In this document: piece after piece, positions 9,350-20,825 of the stretch
Numbering within the stretch: position 1 is the stretch's first letter
Layout of the letters: each line of letters opens with the position of its first letter
Source: Oscheius sp. JU75
Lineage: Eukaryota; Nematoda; Chromadorea; Rhabditida; Rhabditidae
DNA: 64,000 nucleotides
NCBI GenBank assembly: GCA_037178855.1
Contig: JASJZC010000005.1
Location: 3,286,001-3,350,000 of the forward strand
Direction of reading: 5' to 3'
Program-made: the position numbers and the translations under genes
Notes under the pieces: generated by a model
Seen by the model: only the letters and a program-made list of their open reading frames with translations
Database searches by the model: none
What the model was told of the DNA's origin: nothing

Positions 9350-12300
9350 ATAAAAATAACCTACCGTCATCTGTTACAAGTGAAGTCTCCAGCGGATTCG
9401 GCACATAACTGTCGTTCATTTCTTCTTCGTAGAAATCGACTAAACACTTCGTTTGATTACATCCGAAAAAAAACTTACATGGAACAATAGGGAATGTGAA
9501 GGATTCTTCGAGAGACAGCCTGGCTGTCTTCCGAACAGGCGAGACATCCCGCGATGAGTTATTTCTTCTAAAATTGAACAATTTAGGCAAAAAACAGCAA
9601 GTGTTACCGCAATGAATTGACGTCGACTCCTTCTGCGGCATGCACTCTGCGCAAAGTAAAAGGATGTTGTGCTCGTTTCAGAACCTAAGTGGAAGATTGT
9701 CTTTCAGATAGCGAACAAATACCTTGAATTGTCTTCTTTCCAACCCTTTCTCCATTGCATTATGGCGCCATTTGTCGAAGGCGGTTCTCACTATTCTATT
9801 GAGATGTTTCCTCCGCAGATTGGCGAATGCAAGTCGTTGTTTGATGGTCAGTGGGGATCTGAAGAGACTGTTGACAAAACCAAAGGAAGCTAAAAACTGA
9901 TTGACAGCGACAGCTTTGGTATCTGGACTTCGAAGGTAGAGATTGGGCAAATAGAGCGACGATTTCCAGTTGGGAGTGAACTGATTCCATTCGTTGGCCC
10001 TGGTCCGTCTGGCTTCTTTCCTCGCCTCCACCTGATTCCTCCACTGATCCCAGAACTGCTTCAACCACAGATGGGAAAGACGTTCTTTGTGCGCCGAGAG
10101 ACCTCTGTCGATCTAAAACGGACAATAGGGACATTTGATAGAAATGAGTATACTTCTTTCTTCCGTTCGTCGAGCATCGTCTTGAGAATACTTCGCAAAT
10201 GGTTGTCCACGACGTTCGTTATCAATTGATGAAGAGTTTTCCGGACGAATTCAGTCCCGAATTGGCGTTCTTTTTTACTTCTAAAATAACAATTTATGTT
10301 CAGAAAGAATTAAAGAACATACCTCAAGACTTCCTCAGAGACGATCTTTTTCAGCTGCTTCTCGACTATTTCGTCTTCCAAAGTCTCATACAATACCGGA
10401 ATCAGGCCAGTAATCCGTCTTCTGAGGGTTTCTTTTCTCTGCTTCTCCTGCTGTTCAGCAGCCAGACGAGCATCTCTCTCGGCTTCTTCAGCTCGTCGTT
10501 GTGCTTCGATCATTCGTCGTTGTCTATCCTCTTCCGCTCTTCGCAACTCTTGACGTTCCTGTTCTTCTTTCAGCCGTTGAAGTCTTCCCTCTTCCTCACG
10601 TCTCGCCCTTTCCTCTTCCAGTTGCCTAGCCGCCACCATATTCACTGCTGGTTCAGAAGGAGCATTCTGAGTAACAATATAAAGGAGGAAGTACTACAAC
10701 AAACCGGTGGAGCCTTTTGCGGTGAGATTTCCGGAAAGCTTCGTGTAGTTTCGGGCTTGAACTGAAATAAGGAAAGTACTAGAAAGAAGTGAGAAATCAC
10801 ATTGCGGTACTCGCTGAGATACTGTTTCAGAATTGGATCCTTGCTATAGTAGCCATCAGCATCGAACGAATCGAATATCTCTGGTATCAGTCCATTCGAT
10901 ATGACTGGTCCACCGTTGACGGTCTGAAAGACTCGAATAAATAGGCTTGGTATAGTAATGAACCTCGGAGAGAAGACCAGCTCTTTTACGATCGATCCAG
11001 GCATAGGTGACCAGCGGCGGTTCGGCATCCGTATTCATGTGTTCTCGTGTGAAATCCACCTAGATTCAAGGTTTTGTCAGGAATACAATAACCAACCTCT
11101 TCAGAATTCATGTCACTTGGATAGATTCCATGTTCGCCGAGAATCCTGAGTGCATTTTGCTCGTCGTCGAAGGCCAAAACATGCGAAAGATACTGTATTC
11201 TGAACGAGCTGTTCCGTCCATAAGATCGAGTCATCGTCACAAGACCCTTCCTTCGAACCTGAATCCACTTTTTTTATCAAACACTAGAAAAGTTACCTCG
11301 GAGAAGAATCTATGACAGACGCAGCATTGGAGATAAGATCCCTTGTCGCGTAGAAGGCGAAAGAAGCTGGAACCGTGATTCGCATTGTAGAAGAATAGTA
11401 ACAAACCGTGCAAAGTTGTTGGTTTGCATCGCACTCGCTAGCTGTATGGCTATACGAACTTGGGGAGCCTCGCGAACATTTTTCTGGTAGGAAAGGACCT
11501 GGCGAAGCACATTGCTGTCTTGCAAATGAAGAAGGACATCGTAGGCACGGAATTCGGCTTCCGACTCACAATAGATTCCCTTTTTAGCTGAATGTTGAGA
11601 TGACTGGAAGCTAGAAAAATTGTCTTACCAAGATCTTCGTAGAGATGTCGCAGAGTTTGTAGGCTTTTGCTCAAGTTTTCCGTGTTCATTTTCTGATCGA
11701 ATTTCTCCAAGTCTTGCGCACAGAGCAGATAGGCGCACACAATATGGAAGCGTGTGCAGCTAGATTAGACTTTTGAGAAAAATAGAAATGGATCAAACCT
11801 TTCAAGGAGTGAGACAGCGAGCTCGTTGGACATCATCAGCTGAGTCACTTCCTTCCGTATGGCTCGAGTTCTATCCCACAGGAAATTGTACCAGCCGGCA
11901 ATCTCTTCAGAGTCGGGAACACTGTCAAGAATCTGAAAAAGATTCAAATTGGGAAACAAACAAAGAAGCTCACATTTGTGAGAAGATAATCCATAGAATA
12001 ACGAAGCATTCCAGGCTGTCGAAGCTCATGAGGAAGAGGCTTCTCTTGATCGGCAGCACTTCTGGCATATTCCTTGACCAGTCGGTTCGGATCAGTTTTT
12101 CCTCGTTCATCCAGCTCGTAATTTGCTATCCGATTCTGTACGATTCGGACATATCGTTCCTTCTCGGCACACATCGAGTTCAATGTTCCCGTCACGACAC
12201 GTTTCCCAACTTGCGGCGAATTCTTGTCATTCTCCTGAATCACTTTTGAAATTGAAACTGGGTTGACATACGGATCTCAACTTGTATAGTAACTTATCTC

Positions 12301-13258
12301 TTTCGTCAAGGACCACGTAACGAGAATAATCGTCGGGACAGTTGCGTCTTTGTAGCTCAGCAATGGATCTGCAAACAGATTCCGAATTAAGATAAACACA
12401 CAAGCTTACTGTAAAATGTTTTGGATGTCTCTCGATATAGCTCCATCCGCTAGCAGTTTTGTTTTGTTGAACGGCTTGATTTCCGGTCCTCGGCCCTTCG
12501 GGATTGACGGCTTTTCATTTGCCGTATTTTGACGTATCAGCGAATAGGGGTTCTAAAAAGTCTCGATGAACGATGTTGAAAACTGTACCTCTTTCTCTAC
12601 TTTTTCCACGCGATCAAAAGCACGTCTTCTTGGTCTTTCGGGAGATGAATTGTCGTTGAAAGGAGAGAGGGAGCGCCCTCTTTCTTTCGGCTCCGCAAAA
12701 GACCCTAGTCTTTTCTGCATTAGTGGAGGAATTGCTGTCTTCGTCCTGAAGACGTGATTTTTGAATTAAGAATAGCTTATATATACTTCTCTTGAGCTGC
12801 TCCCTCCCGGGACGGAAAATTGCCCTGCAGTGGCTTGAACATCGACGTTTTCGATCCACTGCCAAAGACAGACTTCACTTCGCCTGGATCGTAAGATGTA
12901 AAAAGTATTGTAAATACAGACCTTGTTCACCTGATCGAACGGTGGATTCACTAAATGTATACTTCTTCTCCTTTAAGGGATCTCGTAGCAGACTTGGTTT
13001 CGAATTCGCCGAGAGAAAGCTAGCGTTTGATTTCGATGTGAACGGATTCGGAGCCTTGGGTTCAGCTGATCCAGCTCCATTTTTTGGTGCGAAGAACTTG
13101 AACGGATTGGACGACGGCTGCTTCGTGGAAAAAATATTGCTCGAAGGCACTGAAAAAGTTGATATGAGAGTGTTTATGAAAAACTTACGCTTTACAGCTT
13201 CTGAAGAAGGGTTCTTATCGGTTTTCTTCGGCACTTTGAAGGCGAAGTGCGAGTCCAT
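9291..13258 (-). CDS. GANP/MCM3AP-like Sac3 mRNA-export scaffold
   Basis: Nuclear-pore mRNA-export scaffold, the metazoan Sac3 homologue of the TREX-2 complex. The N-terminus is FG-nucleoporin-like and basic (NIFSTKQPSSNPFKFFAP, KAPNPFTSKSNASFLS). A DDYSRYVVLDERDKLLYKLR block precedes the Sac3/GANP domain: GTLNSMCAEKERYVRIVQNR, EYARSAADQEKPLPHELRQP, YNFLWDRTRAIRKEVTQLMM, CTRFHIVCAYLLCAQDLEKF and QTNNFARF-FRLLRDKGSYL. MCM3AP-type conserved residues are retained except that the usual TCPDMCPEKER reads GTLNSMCAEKER. A long charged helix (REEEGRLQRLKEEQERQELR) and a CID-like WDQWRNQVEARKEARR region follow, as in human GANP. No acetyltransferase domain is evident, so it is shorter than the human protein. 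The last exon is uncertain; if read through, the stop is at 9291, antisense to the globin's last codons. Confidence 0.8.
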
Positions 13259-13276
13259 CCACCTAAAATTGCATTT

Positions 13277-13591
13277 TTAGTCGAGGATATTACTGAGGGT
13301 AAAAAAAACACCAAAGAACTGGGACCACAACAAAAGACGAAATTTCAAATTTCCCACGTTTTCGCGCTCCGATCGTATCCTCAGAGGCGGAAATGGCGCC
13401 AGAAAAACCATTTTTGACTTGTTATTGTTTTCTATCGAGTTTTTTTTTGCTCCGTACTTTCCTTCATTTGCCTTCCTTTTCTCATAATATGTTAGGAAAA
13501 GATTGTACAGACCTCTTATTGTTGCCCCCGCCATTCTTCTAACAAAAATGTGAAAATTTCATGTGACAACCATCTTTTCAGAAACTTCATC
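13277..13591. promoter_or_regulatory. divergent spacer between GANP and FKBP
   Basis: About 330 bp separate the two start codons. The FKBP ATG at 13592 is preceded by ATCTTTTCAG, a good trans-splice acceptor; the GANP ATG is preceded by GCAATTTTAGGTGG. A minus-strand frame begins MAGATIRGLYNLFLTYYEKR (13534) but a GT just after ATAAGAG and the lack of a fitting downstream exon leave it unsupported. The spacer most likely carries both promoters. Confidence 0.4.
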
Positions 13592-14104
13592 ATGGGTGTC
13601 GATATCGAAATTCTGAAGGAGGGAGATGGCAGTACTTTCCCCAAGACTGGACAGACTGTCACTTGCCACTATGTTCTCACTCTTACTAACGGAAAGAAGG
13701 TTACTTCTTATTCTGTATTCATATAAATCGTTGTTTAGGTCGACAGCTCTCGTGACCGGGGACAGCCGTTCAAGTTCAAGATCGGTCAGTCTTTTTCAGA
13801 GTAAGTCAACACTGGTTTTGCAGGCAAGGGTGAAGTCATCAAGGGCTGGGACCAAGGAGTTGCCCAGGTAATTTTTTACACATAATTTATGCTGTCGCAA
13901 AACGGATTTGTGGTGTTTTTTTACTATTTATTTTCAGATGTCCGTTGGAAGCCGCGCTAAGCTAACCATCAGTTCCGACATGGGATATGGACCCAGAGGA
14001 GCTCCACCTGCCATTCCACCAAACGCGTAAGCTTATTTCGTTTCTAGCATATTCATTTATTCAGCACTCTCGTCTTCGATGTTGAACTCATCAGCACCGC
14101 TTAA
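13592..14104 (+). CDS. fkb-2: FKBP12-type peptidyl-prolyl isomerase
   Basis: Single-domain FK506-binding protein, a cytosolic prolyl cis-trans isomerase. Start MGVDIEILKEGDGSTFPKTG follows a TTTTCAG trans-splice-like site. The exons then give HYVLTLTNGKKVDSSRDRGQ, PFKFKIGKGEVIKGWDQGVA, QMSVGSRAKLTISSDMGYGP and LVFDVELIS. The hallmark pocket residues Tyr (HY), Asp (VDSS, D37-like), Phe (PFKFKIG), Val-Ile-Trp (EVIKGWD) and Tyr (DMGYG) are all present. Length is 108 residues, the normal size. Four introns, the fourth about 80 nt. The gene symbol is by analogy with C. elegans FKBP12 homologues and may be off by paralogue. Confidence 0.9.
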
Positions 14105-14257
14105 ACTACAGCTTATTGATCTTTTCTAGTTTGTCATTGAAAATAAGTGGAAAGTAAACAATTTCTTTTTCTGTTTTGCACACATTCTGCATAAAACAGA
14201 CACAGTCGAAACCCTTTATGCTCGCAACCCGTATCAATTTACAGAACATGAAATGTA

Positions 14258-17105
14258 TCAATTTGGAGAATGTTGTCGGTTGAAAGAGGACAGGCGAAAC
14301 ATCGGCGTCATACTTCGTCGTTTTCCTGGTTTCACTGAATTCTGTGGGAGTGAAGCACCATCTATTTGTTCCGACTGCGGTGACATTCTCCCCCTTCGTG
14401 ATTCCCGTTTGAAAGCCTCCCTTCGACGATGTTCACTTTTTGCCGCTTCCACCCTTATCCAAAATGGTGTATCAGGTACCAAAAGATCGAGAAGGAACTT
14501 GACCGCAAGGATCAAATGTTCTAACAAGACGACGATCAGCATCTGACCACCCCAAGTGAGATCCGGTAGGAGCCTGTGTACCAGCCCCGACTGTCCAATC
14601 AGAGCACAGTTGACCATCACTCCAGCCACTCCCAGTGTCTGTAGTACAATTCTTTTAAGAACAATATAGACCTACCTGCATAGCATGTTTCCAAGCTCCA
14701 ATGTCTTTTACTTGCCTGGCGAAAGGTCTTTGGACCGTGTTGCACAACTGGGGTATTGTTACAAGAACTTGGATTGCTAACCTTGAAAGCGTCGACTCGA
14801 ATCTCTATCAGGTTGTTTATGAGAGCACAAACAGCTGCAAGAGGAAAGGCTGGAGAGAACAGCAAGACATAGCCGAACTGTATGAATATCTCGAGGTAGT
14901 CATCTAGGGGCCGAGTGTACACGGACATCAGACTCTGAAGTTCGGCCTGACTCAGTTCTGGATTGTCGTCAGACGGCTGGAATTCTGGCAAGGGAAGACG
15001 CGGCGATCGGGGAGATGTTTGTTCAGAGTGAAGGTTCTTAAGTACTTTTGTGAGTATGTACTACAATTGAAAAACCTCTAGAAGATGAAGTTGGTTGCCT
15101 TGGGATGTCATTCGTGAGAATCTCCTTCGTGGACCAGCAGATGTGGGTGAGCCGAGAGTAAAAATAGTCTTAGAAGATTCGGGGCACGGAGGAGGACTCG
15201 ACTCTCGTCTCTTTCTTACATGTTCCACATGTTTTCTCAGAGTTCCGTCACTCATACTCTTGGTCATTTTATAGGTCAACTGAGACAGTTTCAGTCGTTC
15301 CAGAATAAACGGGACCGCTGTTTCCATAACATTCTGAGTTATCTGTCGGGTAATGAGTAGAGTCGCCAAGGTCTCAAATCTGTGAATAAGAATTAAATCA
15401 CTTTCAACTGACCTCTTGCAATCGTTTCATGTCGTGGAGATAAAAGGCGATGTAAAATAGAGAACCGAAGGCGGTAACAGCCTGGAAGATTACAATCTTC
15501 GAGACGAGGAAATCCTCATATTCTTCTTCTGTTCGATAGTTTTCTGAATATGGAAATGTACTCTTGTGTGAAATAGACTAACCCATCTCATTCAATGCCA
15601 GAGCCAATAGTCGGTACAGTTTGTCTGCTACCACAATCAGTAGAGCGTAGACTACCATCGGTAGGTAACAGATCCAGGAGAACAGGAGAGAGCTACCGAA
15701 GTAGCTAGAGCTATTTTTACTGAGAAGAAGCATTGTACTCACTAGTCGAAGGCATCCTGGACAACGAAGATCACGAGCATTGAGAGAAACATGAAGGCAA
15801 TACAAAGAAAGGTTATCGGATAGGTGATGCAGTATCGAATCAGACTGTGTTTCCAGGCAGGATAGAATGGTTCCAATCGACCAGACACCGGGTTTGGAGC
15901 CAGGTAGTCTCCCTGGAAGCCAGGTCTTGGGTCCATGAGCAGAGAGTCACAGGTCGTGTCATAGGTTCCCCATTTGAAAGCCAATTCGGCCTAAACAGAC
16001 TTTTGCAGAGACATTGCTCGGGCTCAATACCTGTTTCCGTTTCCACGACTCCAGATAGGCAGTCGACCAGACGCAATTGAAGAAGGCGAAAAGCACGAAA
16101 CAGATGTCGGAAAACAGCTGATTCTCGTGGTCCCTCTCGTCAGGACGATACTTGAAGCCGCCGAAAAAGAACATTCCGACTCCCAGAATGGCTGGAGCCC
16201 ATAGAGTCGAGGTCAAATGACCCAACCAAGCAAAGTACATAGCAATTTCTGTACCGAAGTAGTCTTTGATCTCTTCCAGGGGCTGTTCCGCAGCTTAAGG
16301 CTGGTTAATTCGTAACTCATCTTGTGATCTTACTCAGTGTGAAAACCCACTTTTGCTGAAGGTGTTGTAGGAATTCTGCATTGTGGAGTGGCAGGATAGA
16401 CTGAATGGAGTTTGAAGACAGAAGACGCGGAACTGAACAACTGATCACCACTTTCAGTCGACTTACTGATTGCAGTCCCTTCCGTGACGGACAATTCCCT
16501 GTTGGAGTTTTGAGCGAAAACCCAGCCTCCGGCCGGTGCCCGAATCATGTCCAGCATCTGCTTCACTGAACCCAAATTACTTTCATTCCGCTTACTTACC
16601 AATGATCGTCCGTTCCATATCAGTCAAAAAGGTGTTCTTGCCCTCAATCCCGATAAAGCACTGGGCATCTTCGAAACAAAATTCTCTCAGGCCTCCTCCA
16701 AAGGCTGACTTGGCTGTCTTCTTGATGTGACAGAGCTCGGCTCCTTTTAACAAACTGAATCAGTTTGTAGGTTAGAGTTGGAGATACGTACCTTTTGTAG
16801 TCTGCTGTCAGGTAGAGGGCAAAGCAGTTTTTCAATCGATGATGACTCACTTGGATCCGTAGTCCTGGCTCATGTTTCTTTATCTGAAATTCTAATTGGC
16901 TGTCAAATCCTTGAGTTCCTACCAACTCAACAAGACTTGTGACCACTGTTGTTGCCTCTTTGGAGTCAGTTATGGGTTGAAGGGTCACCAAAAGATCGCA
17001 ATGGATAGCGGAAGAAGCATATCTCCAGAGATCCGAGCTGAGGGCGAATCGCTGTCCTTCCACGAGGCCCTCTTGGATCAGATTGCCAAGACGTTCCGGC
17101 AACAT
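14258..17105 (-). CDS. anoctamin (TMEM16), ANO8/ANO10 branch
   Basis: Multi-pass membrane protein of the TMEM16 family (ion channel, scramblase or lipid-transfer tether). The cytosolic N-terminus has the ANO8-like pattern SAIHCDLLVTLQPITDSKEA, LKNCFALYLTADYKRLLKGA and EFCFEDAQCFIGI. The family entry to the membrane is PLEEIKDYFGTEIAMYFAWL, followed by ALWAPAILGVGMFF-like helix 1, WKRKQAELAFKWGTYD, FYPAWKHSLIRYCITYPITF and VVDKLYRLLALALNEMENYR-TEEEYEDFLVSKI, then FYIAFYLHDMKRLQE. A long cytosolic insert rich in Ser/Arg/Pro (RKRRESSPPPCPESSKT) is followed by YLEIFIQFGYVLLFSPAFPL and the last helices. The tail is basic. These are ANO8/ANO10 features more than ANO1. The ATG at 17105 follows ATTTCAGGCCCCTTGGCA; an upstream exon is not excluded. 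Convergent with FKBP, 153 bp apart. Confidence 0.85.
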
Positions 17106-17951
17106 TGCCAAGGGGCCTGAAATACGTTGTTGAGAGGGGGAAACAATCCATATTTGAGGCTTTAGACATGAGTAGAACTAGTTTCTCTATTCGTTGTTGA
17201 CCTCGTCATTTATAAAGAGAAACTAGTAGAACCAACCCCCATCCGTTAGAGAAACATGTAGTTCCACGAGGCAGGAAACAATCGTTTCAACTGGAGGCGA
17301 AAGAAAACAAAAAGGCAATAAAAGGTGTGAAGGGAGGAGGGAGAATTGAAAATGCCGTCGTCTAGTCACGCGAAATAACAGAAGAGTCATTTACGAAGGA
17401 AATACTAACGAGAGGAGATGTCGATTAAAGCGATGTTTGTTCAGTCTGTACACTGATATTCGGAGAGAGTTTCGGGATGAAGAGCCAGTCAAGTGTCCAA
17501 TTATAGGGCTGTGGATCAATACCAGGCCAGCTGGCAGTCAGAAGACAGCTTGACCACCATCAAGACAGGTGTTTCTAGCCCCCTTCACAACAATTACAGA
17601 TCCAGTCTGCTTGCCAATGGTTTTCGTAGAAGTATCATCTAATTTCTTGTGATCTTTCTTTTACTCTTAGATGTCCGACTCTTCAATCTTCATCGGCTTT
17701 TCCACTTCCAAACTATGCTCGTGACTTTGATGGAACCATATGCTTGTTGTCCTCTACCAATCTACAATGAGCACCACTTGTTCAGCTCGAGAACTGGGCA
17801 TTTTTACCATTTCATAGATCAAGCAAGGCCAGACACGTGATGGTAAAGTTAGTAAGGTAAAGAGAAGTACACAATGTTGGGAGAAGTGGCGGAGATTTTC
17901 GGTAGTCTCCACCCGGCAGGCAAAACCGAATTACCAAACAACAAGTCCACA
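17106..17951. other. gene-free stretch
   Basis: No gene I can support. A plus-strand frame at 17649-17840 starts with a hydrophobic stretch (MIFLLLLDVRLFNLHRLFHF) but has no continuation. The part next to 17105 probably contains the anoctamin promoter. Two near-identical short strings occur at about 17175 and 17222 (AACTAGTTTCTC and its reverse complement GAGAAACTAGT), giving a possible inverted repeat. Confidence 0.4.
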
Positions 17952-18293
17952 CTATTTCTTTTTGATGGTGCGGGCTGAGAACTTTCGAATGTGGATGGAA
18001 CTTAAGGAATTGATCACTCATCAAAGATAGTTTACAAACTTTTCCGCGGTACTCCTTCAAATCCATCCACGACATAATGCGGTGACCCCATAAGTTGAAA
18101 TGCGATTCCTTTGAAAATGAAAGTGGCTACCTGGTAAAACAATGTTGTCTTCATTTACGATGTCCTCATCAAAAGTGAAAATCTTTGGCGTAGACACATT
18201 GGCATCATTATCGACAGAAAATATAAGTGGGGAACAAGAGGAAGTGCTCCTCATGGCAGCTCGGCGCATGGCGACTAGCAGTTGCTGTGACAT
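17952..18293 (-). CDS. small protein, unidentified
   Basis: About 94 residues over three exons, both introns GT-AG and short. The frame reads MSQQLLVAMRRAAMRSTSSC, then SPLIFSVDNDANVSTPKIFT, FDEDIVNEDNIVLPG, and IAFQLMGSPHYVVDGFEGVP, ending in a basic tail (SFSIHIRKFSARTIKKK). The N-terminal half is basic and the centre acidic, and the polybasic end could direct it to the nucleus. I do not recognise a family. The ATG at 18293 follows a TTTGTCAG-type acceptor by about 40 nt. Confidence 0.45.
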
Positions 18294-18470
18294 TAGGGGA
18301 TGGATGTGAGGAGAGAAAAAACAACTGACAAAACGGAACAAACTAATTCATAGAACTGTCACAAGATACACAATAAAATAAGTCATCGGCACGGAGGATC
18401 ACAACTTGAGAAAGAGAAGAATCGAGGAAATTGCTGTGTATGTACACTGAAAAAATAGAGTTGAAGAGAG

Positions 18471-19094
18471 CTAGCAGCTTCGCGTGTGACTGACAAGTGT
18501 ACCATTTTGAGCCCCAGAATGAGGATCAGTTCCTAGCAAGCAAATTTCGAGCTGAAAAAACTTTGAACGGAGTTTAAACGAAAACAAACCACTCTCAGTC
18601 CTCTTTCCATTGGATTTAAAATATAAATGTCGGCTGGAATATAGATTTCTCTGTTCTGTTGCTCGAGATAGTCGTCTAATTCGGCCAATTTTTTCTCGTA
18701 AATAGTTTTGCTGATAAGCCGAGATGCATAACATGAAAAGCATCCCAAAATTGTCTCAGTTATTGACGCACATCCAACCTAAACAATGATTAATCGTTGT
18801 TAAAGGAAAACATACCTCTTCGGCCTCAGAGAATATCCGGTTTACATGACAAACTGTTGTTTCCCACGTTACTTGTGATATCTGCAAAGCTGTGACGTAA
18901 ATTCACGCAAGTAATAGAATACATACCATTCCTCTCAGCGCTTCCGGATAAGCCGTCTCGAACTTCACTCCCAATCCATTTGTATAGTCTCTATGTAGGA
19001 ATATCTTTTTGCAGCCGGATAAATACATCATTCGGACATCCTGGTTACCCGTCAGAGAATCTTTGACTAGTGCTGGCACCGGGCGAGATGACAT
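18471..19094 (-). CDS. GOLGA7/GCP16-like palmitoylation-complex subunit
   Basis: Homologue of Golgin A7, the partner of DHHC9-type palmitoyltransferases (Erf4/Shr5 family) at the Golgi, needed for Ras palmitoylation. Start MSSRPVPALVKDSLTGNQDV follows a TTTTTGCAG site. Diagnostic blocks are CKKIFLHRDYTNGLGVKFET (family KVFIQRDYSSGTRCQF), FSEAEEVGCASITETILGCF (family [20 protein letters not shown]) and KLAELDDYLEQQNREIYIPA with IYILNPMERGLRVLEI (family [25 protein letters not shown]). The final exon gives LEICLLGTDPHSGAQNG. Introns are short. The N-terminal extension of about 28 residues is longer than in vertebrates. A hydrophobic upstream frame (19340-19200) does not splice in frame and is probably not coding. 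Confidence 0.85.
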
Positions 19095-19429
19095 AATCTG
19101 CAAAAAGGTTATTATTATAGGAAGCTTCCAAATCGAAGAAAAAGTGAAACGTCGGCAGCTGAGAATGAGTAGTAGGTTCGGAGCAGAATGGGAATGAGAT
19201 GAGGTTTTAAATCCGAACAATAAACACCACTGTTCACCTAGTTGTTGCAATAAATAGTTTTTCAAATAGTAAGGGCCCAAAATAACAATAAAAATCAGAA
19301 GAATCGTAAAACCAAGGCGATCGAGCATCATTAGTAACATAGCTTTTCGAACACGGTAGCTGTAAATGTACGCAACGCATTTTCTATCAAACGTCGCGCT
19401 TCCAGAGTTTTTCTACGGCCTGAACTAGT

Positions 19430-20197
19430 GATTCTAACTGCTAGCCAGGGATGATCACTAAAGATACAATGGACAAGCGAATCTTTCTTCGATTCATGAG
19501 GCTGTGACCACCGTCATCCAATGCTTCTCTCACAGCGACAGAATTTCTGAAAACCAAGAATATAGTCAGACCCAGAACAGCTATCGCACCTAGAGGCTCA
19601 AGTGACAGTTATTCCTTTCACTTTCTTCCTGTTTCTACCGCCTTCTGCCAACCTCTTCTGTCCCTTCCCTCTCAGGTAAACGCCCGCATGTTTCCCCTAG
19701 GTCTGTGCATCAGACTCTCGGTAGATCTACCCAGACCACAAAGTTTGACAGGGAATGGTAGCACATACCTCGAACTCAGATCTGGTAGAATGACTTAAAG
19801 TGGATTTCTTCCTTCGAGCGACTTTGTCCTGACTGCAGATTGGACGCTCGTTTGGTCTTCGAGTTCTGTTAGGACTGTGAGTCAGTCTTTCTCTCGCAGT
19901 GACAGAGGAAATCTGAAATCGAAAGATTAGTCAAATTCTATGAGTACAAGTGCTGATGGTATCGGTGGATCTACTACGGCAAACAAATGAGAAGGGATGT
20001 AGGACCAACCTTGAAATCGTATCAGGCAGTTTCAAGTCATCGAAAGGCAAACGGCTACCAAGACAAAGGAAAAGTAGAATACCTAATTGAAGAGAAAAAG
20101 CTGGTGCTGCGGTCAAGAGTAGATTGCCACGCCACAAAGCTTGGTAGTTTAAAACATTCCGAGATCCTGAGAAGAGAAAATAGTTCCGTTCTACCAT
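19430..20197 (-). CDS. possible basic protein, exon fragments only
   Basis: Two open segments look like exons, but no full gene model closes. The segment around 19911-19770 (minus) is flanked by TTTCAG and GTATGT and gives ISSVTARERLTHSPNRTRRP then NERPICSQDKVARRKKSTLS. A downstream segment around 19548-19460 gives NSVAVREALDDGGHSLMNRR. An upstream frame begins MVERNYFLFSGSRNVLNYQA at 20197. The product would be Arg/Ser-rich and the first two segments share a weak S-V-x-x-R-E motif. I do not recognise a family, and the span is only indicative. Confidence 0.2.
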
Positions 20198-20483
20198 GAT
20201 GCTCGATTACAGTTTCCCAGCAACCGAAGCTCATTTCCCGCGAGAGTCACTCTCATCATCCTGTTATCCCAATGGGTATCCTCTAAACCAAACGCTCTGA
20301 ACAAAACTTCCAGATCTGGAACTGGTTATCCTGTACATGTTCATATGCACAGTCCTCGGTACCTTCGTACTCTGTTGTTGGCTGTTGTATCTAGTGGGAA
20401 AGATCAAGCCGCCTCACGTTGACTCTATCCAAACCGACTTGACTTCCTGCGCACAGAGCAACACAAATCCTCAGCAGAATTAA
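20196..20483 (+). CDS. small single-pass membrane protein
   Basis: About 78 residues in two exons joined by a 56-nt GT-AG intron. It reads MMLDYSFPATEAHFPRESLS at the N-terminus, then one strongly hydrophobic helix (ELVILYMFICTVLGTFVLCC, WLLYLVGK) and a polar tail (IKPPHVDSIQTDLTSCAQSN). There is no cleavable signal, so a type III topology with a short cytosolic tail is likely. Cysteines cluster at the cytosolic face of the helix and could be acylated. AATAAA overlaps the stop codon. Family unknown. Confidence 0.5.
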
Positions 20484-20825
20484 TAAACAGTTTTGGTATA
20501 AGAAGTGAAATAAGGAACGAGTCAAACCTTCTAACTCTTCTAAAACGATGTTGTCTCTGACACACTTTTAAAGAGCACTTGTAGCATTTGGAATGTTATG
20601 ATCTTCTCTCATTCTTGTCCTCCAATAAGGTGTGGCTGTAACAAATTGAACTGATAGGGATTCTGTGGAGAGTAATCCAAAATAACAACAGATGCAAAAC
20701 AGGATTTCGGAACTCTCTCCGTAATCTCCCAATTCTGTCTCTTCGCTTGCATATATTCGTAGGAGTAATTAGGAGAGTTTTGAAGCTTTTGGGGACTTTC
20801 GAGTGAGAACACTTTTTGGAAAGAG
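20484..20825. other. intergenic
   Basis: No supported gene. It holds the 3' end of the small membrane-protein gene and the likely promoter of the MGAT4-like gene. Confidence 0.4.

Noticed and set aside
13277..13534. Minus-strand ORF MAGATIRGLYNLFLTYYEKR
   Set aside because: Sits between two divergent starts, contains a donor site early, and joins no other exon.
19100..19345. Hydrophobic minus-strand frame upstream of GOLGA7 (MLLMMLDRLGFTILLIFIVI)
   Set aside because: Does not splice in phase to the GOLGA7 start, which has its own TTTTTGCAG acceptor; likely 5' flank.
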